From JAGNZR01 sp051648365 (lineage in GTDB: Bacteria > Fusobacteriota > Fusobacteriia > Fusobacteriales > Fusobacteriaceae), in the NCBI GenBank assembly GCA_051648365.1, contig JBOFEZ010000152.1:1-17703 (forward strand): 17,703 nucleotides of DNA. The letters are read 5' to 3'. The position numbers and the translations under genes were made by a program. Shown here in pieces: positions 11,334 to 17,703 of the stretch. The notes beneath the pieces are model-generated. The model saw only the letters and a program-made list of their open reading frames with translations. It did not search any database and was not told the DNA's origin. Position 1 is the stretch's first letter, and every line of letters starts with the position of its first letter.

Positions 11334-13946
11334 TTGAAAACTATTTTCGTAAATACAAAGCAGAGCCAAGGCGAAGCAGATGTAGTTAAGGCATACCTAA
11401 AGAGAAGGAATGCCGTACAAATAAATGATGAAGAGCAAGAACTTGACCCAAATCAACTTGGGTTTATGGGATTATATGTAGTAGGGGCTTTGTCTGAAGC
11501 TGGAATGTTGCCATCATTTGGTTGTGTTCATGGGGATTGCTATATTATTGCTAGGGAAGTATGGATGTGGGACGGTAAAGAAAAAAAGTGGATAACATTA
11601 GGATTCATGGATGGTCCAGAAGGTCCTCAAGGTCCAGAAGGCCCTGAAGGACCAGAAGGACCAGAGGGACCAATTGGAATTGGAGAAATGGGACCTGAAG
11701 GACCTGAAGGACCAGAGGGGCAAGAAGGCCCAGAGGGGCCGCCAGGATTGGGGCTACAAATAGCAGGCACCTTTCCAAACAAAGAAATGCTAGGTGATAT
11801 TCATAAGGAATGCTTGAGGGTTGGTCTAACGTATTTTATACCTAGAAATGGAAATGATTCCACTATGGAAGCAATGATGTGGGATGGTTTCGCATGGAGG
11901 AACTTAGGGATAATAAGAGGACCAGAAGGACCTAGAGGAAAATCAGCAAAAATGTTAATTGGTACCATAACAACAGTAGAATACGATGAACCAGCCAGTG
12001 CAGAAATTACAGGAGATGGTCCGAATTTCAGGTTAAACTTATGGATTCCAAAGGGGCCGCCAGGAATAGATTTAAGCCCATATCTCACTGAAGAAAAGGC
12101 AGATAAGCTATATGCTAGTTTGGCATATGACTCTTATATTGATGGAAACTATATTTTTGGAGATATACAGGATTATGTTTCTATTCAAAAAAATACTGCA
12201 TTTATACCAGATAGCGATGTTCCGGGAATAAATGGTGCTAAACAAAAAATTGTCTTTAAACAAGGAGGAGAGAAAGCCTCTTTATCAAAAACAAAAGATT
12301 ATGGCTTGGCCTTTTACGAGGAACAAGGGATAGACCCAACTATAGACAATAGTATATTTTATGTCGACAAAACTGGTATGTATTTAAATGGGGAGGATTT
12401 CAGTTCAGCCTTAAGCGGATTTCAACCAGTAGTTGCCGGGAAGGCTTCAGAAAAGCCAAAGTTCGATAAGGGGACAAATGGAGGGTTTTCGTTTTACGAT
12501 ACGGGACTGAAGAGACCTGTATTTTGGGATGGAAGTAGATGGATTGATTCAATAAAAGATACAGTAATGAAATATGGTGGAGGAACAGCTGGTCCTGCTG
12601 CAAAAATATATGGGCTTACTGTTACCGACAAAGGAAATGGGACGGACTTTAGCAATGAAAGAGTCGACGAGGCCATTGGTAAAACATATTCAATTGGAGC
12701 CGCACCTTCCGATTCTCTGGGGAATAAAGTATATAAGGTAACATCAGACTTTTCAAACTTAATGCCATGGTCTGGTATTAAAAGGGTAATTCTTAATAAT
12801 GATCAAGAAGAAGTTGACGAATTTGGATCACCTACATTCCGAGATGCCTTGAATGCGAATGGTTATGCTCCGCATACTCATGCTGTTATGACAAAAATCC
12901 CTAAATTTTATTACATGCTTGAAGTATCCGAAGACACTCCTGGATTACAAACCATTACCATAAGAATAGCAGACCAAAGAGAATCTGGGTTCATAGTCGC
13001 TCCTGCTTTTGTAACACCAGAAGGAGAAAGAGACTTTGCTTATATTGGATGCTATGAAGGAATCTTAGCCGACAAAACAAAAAATGGTTCTTATGTATGG
13101 AGTGGGTCAAAAGATAACGCTGGTTCATTTAGGAGTTTTGCATGGACTGGGATTGTTTCAACTGGAGATAGAGAAAATAGATACATGTACACTTCTGTTG
13201 GGCAAAAAGATAGTATAAGGCCAATGACATCATCCTCATTTGAGGATGCTAGGAGTCTATCTGAAAATAGAGGGGCAAACTATCATATGATGGATTGGGC
13301 TAGTCTCTTTACTCTTCAACTACTTATGACAGTCGAGTTTGGAACAATGAATCTCACAAAAATCTTTTCAGGAGTAAATAATATCCCGATGTGGACCAAC
13401 ACAAATGCCTCACTATCTACAGGGTATACTGATGTTTTAGGGAATGATTCTGGGTACTTAGAAGTTCCAGCCCTAAGGAATAATATAAGATATACTACTA
13501 AACCATTTTCATACAGAGGTGTTGAAAACATATGGGGGAACACAAGGAACTATATTGAAGGAATTCAAATGAAAAATAGATTGATTACTTATGGAATATA
13601 TGACAAATCACTGGCAAATAATTATGCCGACCCAGGACTTGCTGATTTCATTAATCCAGAAACGACAGAAGAAATTACAACAAATAGAGACGCCAATTGG
13701 TTTTGGAATAAATTTGGAGAAGGTACTTTTTTTCCTAGGCAAGGGGCTGACCACTCCGGAACAGCTAGTGGTTATATGGCAAATACAATAGTCACTAAAG
13801 GCGGAGGAGGACCATATGTTATGGTCTATGGCGGAAGTCACGCAGATACAGCAACATATACTGGTGCATTCTCATATAGAATCGAATCCACATATACTAG
13901 AAGAGTAAATGATCCTAAGGATTGGGGAGTGAGAATTGTATGTTAA
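11334..13946 (+). CDS. Collagen-like phage tail fibre with C-type-lectin-like C-terminus
   Basis: The start is TTG at 11334, 5 nt after the anti-Shine-Dalgarno match GAGGTGAT. The protein has 870 residues. Modules in order: a 'W-x-W-D-G...W-x-x-L-G' repeat unit (about 45-92), a collagen-like Gly-Pro-Glu tract (94-138), a second such unit (139-195), a short collagen piece (196-202), a 'IGTITTV...WIPKGPPG' phage collagen-linker domain (about 207-244), and a shaft region to about 420. A large C-terminal receptor-binding domain follows, with PKFYYML (524-530), ANYHMMDWASLFTLQLL (647-663), ENIWGN (731-736) and a terminal WGVRIVC (864-870). This ending is typical of phage host-recognition tips with a formylglycine-enzyme/C-type lectin fold. 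The protein forms part of the tail fibre that binds the host surface. Confidence 0.88.
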   Translation: MKTIFVNTKQSQGEADVVKAYLKRRNAVQINDEEQELDPNQLGFMGLYVVGALSEAGMLPSFGCVHGDCYIIAREVWMWDGKEKKWITLGFMDGPEGPQGPEGPEGPEGPEGPIGIGEMGPEGPEGPEGQEGPEGPPGLGLQIAGTFPNKEMLGDIHKECLRVGLTYFIPRNGNDSTMEAMMWDGFAWRNLGIIRGPEGPRGKSAKMLIGTITTVEYDEPASAEITGDGPNFRLNLWIPKGPPGIDLSPYLTEEKADKLYASLAYDSYIDGNYIFGDIQDYVSIQKNTAFIPDSDVPGINGAKQKIVFKQGGEKASLSKTKDYGLAFYEEQGIDPTIDNSIFYVDKTGMYLNGEDFSSALSGFQPVVAGKASEKPKFDKGTNGGFSFYDTGLKRPVFWDGSRWIDSIKDTVMKYGGGTAGPAAKIYGLTVTDKGNGTDFSNERVDEAIGKTYSIGAAPSDSLGNKVYKVTSDFSNLMPWSGIKRVILNNDQEEVDEFGSPTFRDALNANGYAPHTHAVMTKIPKFYYMLEVSEDTPGLQTITIRIADQRESGFIVAPAFVTPEGERDFAYIGCYEGILADKTKNGSYVWSGSKDNAGSFRSFAWTGIVSTGDRENRYMYTSVGQKDSIRPMTSSSFEDARSLSENRGANYHMMDWASLFTLQLLMTVEFGTMNLTKIFSGVNNIPMWTNTNASLSTGYTDVLGNDSGYLEVPALRNNIRYTTKPFSYRGVENIWGNTRNYIEGIQMKNRLITYGIYDKSLANNYADPGLADFINPETTEEITTNRDANWFWNKFGEGTFFPRQGADHSGTASGYMANTIVTKGGGGPYVMVYGGSHADTATYTGAFSYRIESTYTRRVNDPKDWGVRIVC
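11613..11747 (+). repeat. Collagen-like Gly-X-Y repeat tract in fibre 1
   Basis: Tandem 9-nt units encode Gly-Pro-Glu with a few changes (Gly-Pro-Gln, Gly-Pro-Ile, Gly-Gln-Glu) and one short interruption (GIGEMG). It forms a triple-helical shaft segment in trimeric fibres. Confidence 0.9.
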
Positions 13947-14359
13947 TAGAATATAGAGTGAAGAACAATTATATAATAGATGAGATGGATTTGTCGGACC
14001 ATGATTTTAAAGTAAGAGATTTAAAAGTTGCTCAAAAAAATCATGAGTTGCTAGTATACAACATTACAACAAAGAGAGTCCAAGCCGTATCAATCCCAAC
14101 AAACCATTATTGGAATGGGAATGAGGTAGAGGTTGATTTAAATTTCAATGAAGAACAAAAAAAATTCGAAGCTCAAAAAAAATTAAAAGAAGATATAAAG
14201 AGAGCTTCATTGGCATGTATTGCCTATACAAACGGTTGGATTACCGACTATGATAAAGAATCCATTGACAACTGGATCAACTACTTAAAAAATAAGGCAA
14301 TTGGGGCTAAATCCTCAGTGATTGTGCCATCAAGGCCACAGATTTTAAAAGATTTTTAA
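13940..14359 (+). CDS. Tail-fibre assembly-like accessory protein
   Basis: The frame is open from TTG 13922, but ATG at 13940 follows GGGGAG and overlaps the fibre stop by 7 nt (ATGTTAA), giving 139 residues. The N-terminal 60 residues are strand-rich (MLIEYRVKNNYIIDEMD). The second half is a charged helix (NEEQKKFEAQKKLKEDIKRA) followed by a NGWITDYDKESIDNWINYL segment and a Pro-Ser-Arg-Pro end. Position directly after a fibre gene and this 'helix plus W...W...L' ending resemble tail-fibre assembly (Tfa/DUF4376-type) chaperones. The match is by layout, not by clear sequence identity. It could remain bound to the fibre tip or act only during folding. Confidence 0.6.
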   Translation: MLIEYRVKNNYIIDEMDLSDHDFKVRDLKVAQKNHELLVYNITTKRVQAVSIPTNHYWNGNEVEVDLNFNEEQKKFEAQKKLKEDIKRASLACIAYTNGWITDYDKESIDNWINYLKNKAIGAKSSVIVPSRPQILKDF

Positions 14360-14374
14360 TAGGAGGAATGATTA

Positions 14375-17300
14375 ATGGCAATAAGAAACGCAGATTATTT
14401 AAAGATGCGGCTTACTACCAGCAGGAGCAAAGAAGACTTCACTGATTTGATTGATACTATATTTGCTCTTGAGAATGCTCCTCCTACCGATACAGGTCCA
14501 CAGAAACGTGTTATGGTATCACCACAAGCCGACATAGATAATTATATTTCCACTGATTACTTTGGTGTTTACGTTCACGGAACCAAAAATGGTGTAAATG
14601 ATTTGCCAGAAGCTGGCTGTTACCACGGTGATGCATGGGTTATTGATAATTACGTTTATATGTGGTCAGCGACCAGTGAAAGCTGGGTAAATCTCGGTGT
14701 AATGGTAGGAGTTCAAGGACCTGAGGGTCCAGAAGGCCCAGAGGGAGTACAAGGTATTGAGGGTCAAGAGGGGCCAGAAGGAATGGAAGGTCTTCCTGGA
14801 GTTGACGGTCCTCAAGGTGTACAAGGGGCAAAGGGTGAGCAAGGGCCAGCAGGTCTTGGACTTCACATTATGGGAACAATTAAATCAGTTGATGAATTGT
14901 ATGGAAAATGCATTTCTAGAATTGGTCAAACGTGGTTTCTTGATGGGTCTGCTTGGATGTGGGACGGAGAAGCCTTTGTTGAACTTGGAAAGATGCAAGG
15001 GCCAGAAGGGTCAATAGGACCACAGGGTATTCAAGGCCAAAGAGGAGAAAAGGGAGATAGAGGAGATACTGGAAAAGAAGGTTTAGCTGGAGCTCAAGGG
15101 CCTAGAGGGCCTCAGGGAGACCTTGGTAATAAAGGTGATAAAGGTGATATTGGAGAGGCCGTAGACCTAATAGTTAGAACGGTAAAAACAGTCTCAGCTA
15201 AAGAACCTGCAAATGTTATAATTGGCGAAGTTATCGGAGAAAAAGACCCAAAACAATATATAGATTTTGAAATACCAAGAGGAGAGAGAGGTAATATTGG
15301 ACCAGTTGGTCCTCCCAACTATATCGAAGTAGATAGTGTTGGGGTTCTGCCTTATGGGGAAATGCCACAAGTTGCTATATCTTCCCAATCTACATACGGT
15401 ATCAAAATTAAATCCGGTGATTCGGAATATGTCTTAAGTGTCGACAATTTTGGTGTATTATGGACTGACCGATTGACAGAAGAGAATAATGTTCCTGGAT
15501 TTTCATACGATCACGTTAAAGTATATAATGAGGATTATACAAAATCTATAATACTATATATAGATAGTGAGACTGGAAAATTAGCAAGATGGATGGAGGA
15601 GTCAAGTCAACCAGAAGCAATTCAAAGAACTATGATTATAGATAGTCATTTAATTAGGACATCTACGGTCAAAGACCCAATTTTATTTCTATCTCCAAAT
15701 ATGGTAACATGGAGAATGGGAGTAGGGGAATACGACCAGCTATATACTGCTTATTATGAGTCTGACCAAAATGACTCCATGAAATATGTTACACAACAAA
15801 TGTCAATTTTAATACCAGAAGGTAGAAAAGGAGACAAAGGAAATATAGGTAGACAAGGACCTGTAAACAAGATAATGATAGGAGAGATAGAGTCTCTTCC
15901 GGCTGGAGAATCTCCAGAAATAACTATAGAGGATTTATACATTACAGAGGCTTTGCCAGATGAATTAATGAATAGCTTTTATTTATGCGATTCCAAAAGT
16001 ACTGAAATTATATATAGGGTTTTCTTAGATTCCGAAAATAATTTGTCGGCAGAAATTGCTTCAGAAGAGTTTCCAAAAATAAGGAACGGTATTATACTTG
16101 GGGAGTCTAAAGTTAAATATTCTATAAAAATCACAGATGGAATACTAACTAGTGAAATAGCAGAAGACCAAAGCCTCCAACCTGAGACACTTATGGTCTC
16201 AGCAAATGATACTCAATTTTATATTATTTACATAAATTTAGAGCACAAACTATGTACAACAATATATGAATTAAGCTCATATGGTGATACAATAGTATCG
16301 GTAGTTGGGCAAAAGCTAAATCTAAAATTACCAATGGGATTAACTGGAAATACAGGTAAAAGGGGATTAGCTACAGAAATTATGGTAGAAGATACCTATA
16401 CTTTGCCAGAAGGAGAACTTGCAGAAGTTATCATTGGAGCCCCAGTCCAAATAAATGACTTTACACAAACTCAGAAAGCAACGTTTAAATTGCCAAAGGG
16501 AGATCGTGGGCATCAAGGATGGTCAATTGATCACAAATGGGAAGATACAACTCTCTTTATTAAGCGGGAGGATTCAGAGTTATGGCTTGATGGTGTAGAC
16601 CTAAAAGGCGAAAGGGGAGATTCTGAAATATTTGTAGGTGGAGATATTTTTGGAGAAACCCTCGTTCATGATTGCATGGTATTTAAGACAACCTCGGCAT
16701 TTAAACATGAATTAGTTTATGGCCTAAAATCACTTATTGGAAAAGATGCAATAGGATACAATACTGTAATAGCAAAGAACACGCTTCAAATTGGATACAA
16801 CTATGGGGATGATAATATTTCATTATCCAATTTTCCAAATTTGGGTGACCCATTCGATACTGATAAAGACAAATATATGAAAACCCCATCTGAAATAATT
16901 ATGCAGACAATTGGTGGAGCATCGATTATTTCTCAAGAGGTAAATGGCGAACTAAATATAACAAATCAAAGTAATATATTTATAAATACCGCCGCATTAT
17001 ATTACAATGGAAACAAAGTATTTACGGAAGACCAAGCTGAACTATTCAAGATTTATGTTGATGGTAAATTTGAAGATGTTGTTAATGATGCAACTATCAG
17101 AAGCTATATTTTGGAAGAAGACTTAAAGCACTTGGATTTAGCTAATCAATATTCCGAAGGGAGAATCGTATCCTTAGAAACCAAGATGAGTGAAATAATA
17201 TCCGAGACAGATAGAAATAGAAAGATATATGTTGATATGAAAGACTCTGAACACCTCAAATTATCAAAGGAATATACCGATCTTGCCATCTTAAATGCTG

Positions 17301-17703
17301 ACCCGTCTGGGCCAATAATTAGTGAGATAAACTCCCTACGAAAATATGTTGATTCTCAAGATATACATATATCCAATTCAGCGTTTGAATATACTGATGG
17401 TGCAATATTGACAGCTATTGTTGAAAATATGCCATCTGTCAAAACCTACATAGACAATAATGATACTCTGACGTATGAGTTGGCAAATCAATTCACTAAG
17501 GATTTTGTAGAATCTGCCCTTGATGGTTTTGAGCAATCTGATGTTTTAACTGAATATATAGACGAAAGAGACAAGTTTTACAATAATATTAGTGAAAGCT
17601 ATACTAATGAAATAGTAAACCAAATGAAACAGTATTTAATAAGCGAGGACAATAGAAATCGTAATGAATTAAGTATAATGTTAGCCAATGAAGTTATTAC
17701 ATT
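14375..17703 (+). CDS. Second collagen-like tail fibre (3' end beyond window)
   Basis: ATG at 14375 lies 8 nt after AGGAGG (14361-14366). The frame stays open to the right edge, at least 1109 residues. Modules: a short N-terminal segment, a 'G-x-W-V-I...Y-M-W...W-V-N-L-G' unit (about 65-110), a collagen tract (112-160), a second unit GSAWMWDGEAFVELGKM (ending about 207), and a longer collagen tract (209-261). Several 'I-x-x-G-x-V/I...F-x-I-P-x-G-D/E-R-G' linker domains follow (about 262-313, 481-520, 665-712). The last 250 residues are rich in Tyr, Asp and Leu and read as long helices with repeated 'Y-V-D' and 'Y-T-D' elements, which look like a coiled-coil trimer stalk. The first half of the protein shares its modules with fibre 1. 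It presumably ends in a receptor-binding or self-cleaving domain outside the window. Confidence 0.85.
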   Translation, partial: MAIRNADYLKMRLTTSRSKEDFTDLIDTIFALENAPPTDTGPQKRVMVSPQADIDNYISTDYFGVYVHGTKNGVNDLPEAGCYHGDAWVIDNYVYMWSATSESWVNLGVMVGVQGPEGPEGPEGVQGIEGQEGPEGMEGLPGVDGPQGVQGAKGEQGPAGLGLHIMGTIKSVDELYGKCISRIGQTWFLDGSAWMWDGEAFVELGKMQGPEGSIGPQGIQGQRGEKGDRGDTGKEGLAGAQGPRGPQGDLGNKGDKGDIGEAVDLIVRTVKTVSAKEPANVIIGEVIGEKDPKQYIDFEIPRGERGNIGPVGPPNYIEVDSVGVLPYGEMPQVAISSQSTYGIKIKSGDSEYVLSVDNFGVLWTDRLTEENNVPGFSYDHVKVYNEDYTKSIILYIDSETGKLARWMEESSQPEAIQRTMIIDSHLIRTSTVKDPILFLSPNMVTWRMGVGEYDQLYTAYYESDQNDSMKYVTQQMSILIPEGRKGDKGNIGRQGPVNKIMIGEIESLPAGESPEITIEDLYITEALPDELMNSFYLCDSKSTEIIYRVFLDSENNLSAEIASEEFPKIRNGIILGESKVKYSIKITDGILTSEIAEDQSLQPETLMVSANDTQFYIIYINLEHKLCTTIYELSSYGDTIVSVVGQKLNLKLPMGLTGNTGKRGLATEIMVEDTYTLPEGELAEVIIGAPVQINDFTQTQKATFKLPKGDRGHQGWSIDHKWEDTTLFIKREDSELWLDGVDLKGERGDSEIFVGGDIFGETLVHDCMVFKTTSAFKHELVYGLKSLIGKDAIGYNTVIAKNTLQIGYNYGDDNISLSNFPNLGDPFDTDKDKYMKTPSEIIMQTIGGASIISQEVNGELNITNQSNIFINTAALYYNGNKVFTEDQAELFKIYVDGKFEDVVNDATIRSYILEEDLKHLDLANQYSEGRIVSLETKMSEIISETDRNRKIYVDMKDSEHLKLSKEYTDLAILNADPSGPIISEINSLRKYVDSQDIHISNSAFEYTDGAILTAIVENMPSVKTYIDNNDTLTYELANQFTKDFVESALDGFEQSDVLTEYIDERDKFYNNISESYTNEIVNQMKQYLISEDNRNRNELSIMLANEVIT
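14708..14854 (+). repeat. Collagen-like tract 1 of fibre 2
   Basis: Continuous Gly-X-Y triplets rich in Gly-Pro-Glu, with Gly-Val-Gln and Gly-Ala-Lys variants, residues about 112-160. It is more diverged than the tract of fibre 1. Confidence 0.85.
14999..15157 (+). repeat. Collagen-like tract 2 of fibre 2
   Basis: Gly-X-Y triplets, residues about 209-261, with charged Gly-Glu-Lys, Gly-Asp-Arg and Gly-Asp-Lys units that commonly stabilise bacterial collagen helices by salt bridges. Shorter Gly-X-Y pieces recur near 15276-15318 and 15825-15870. Confidence 0.85.

Noticed and set aside
11613..11747. Tandem Gly-Pro-Glu-coding repeats as a non-coding minisatellite
   Set aside because: The frame is kept through all units, they continue into flanking coding modules, and they match collagen-like fibre shafts.
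13800..13946. A proven diversity-generating retroelement variable region
   Set aside because: Only the fold resemblance is visible. No template repeat or reverse transcriptase is present in the window.
14640..15388. Several minus-strand open frames rich in Leu and Pro opposite fibre 2
   Set aside because: They are reverse-strand shadows of the collagen-like repeats, lacking ribosome sites and independent coding signs.

Overview
The window is low-GC DNA with strong AGGAGG-type ribosome binding sites, frequent TTG and GTG starts, consensus sigma-70 promoters and intrinsic terminators with long U tracts. Together with modular collagen-like tail fibres and a lysozyme-fold protein, this points to a phage or prophage of a low-GC Gram-positive host (Clostridia-like) or of a similarly AT-rich lineage. 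The host cannot be named from the sequence, and no integrase, capsid or terminase is in view.

Layout. (1) At 1-254 (+) lies the C-terminus of a fibre-type protein, ending at a bidirectional terminator. (2) At 280-4981 (-) lies an eight-gene operon driven by a consensus promoter at 5121-5150. It holds two radical SAM/SPASM peptide maturases, a Cys-rich 230-residue partner, two short precursor peptides with almost identical CXXX-repeat tails, and three small unknown proteins. This is a ribosomally made, radical-SAM-modified peptide (RiPP) locus. (3) At 5280-6089 (+) lies a ParB/sulfiredoxin-fold protein, convergent with (4) an operon at 6082-8926 (-) driven by a perfect extended -10 promoter. 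That operon encodes a solute-binding protein, two MalF/MalG-type ABC permeases and a CMP-sugar-type cytidylyltransferase, with no ATPase. (5) At 9160-11001 (+) come two unknown proteins (120 and 48 aa), a capsule/CDP-glycerol-type glycosyltransferase fragment, a 33-aa reading frame, and a GH24 lysozyme homologue that has lost all three catalytic residues. (6) From 11334 to the right edge (+) lie two modular collagen-like tail fibres with a tail-fibre-assembly-like gene between them. The second fibre runs off the window.

How it may fit together. The plus-strand genes look like a tail and host-recognition region. The minus-strand block at 280-8926 looks like cargo placed between tail genes, with its own strong promoters so it can be expressed independently of the late genes. 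The cargo has two themes: a modified Cys-repeat peptide, and sugar uptake, activation and transfer (ABC importer parts, cytidylyltransferase, glycosyltransferase). The most noteworthy element is the two-maturase, two-precursor CXXX-repeat operon in a tail-gene context. Its product, activity and export route cannot be read from the window.
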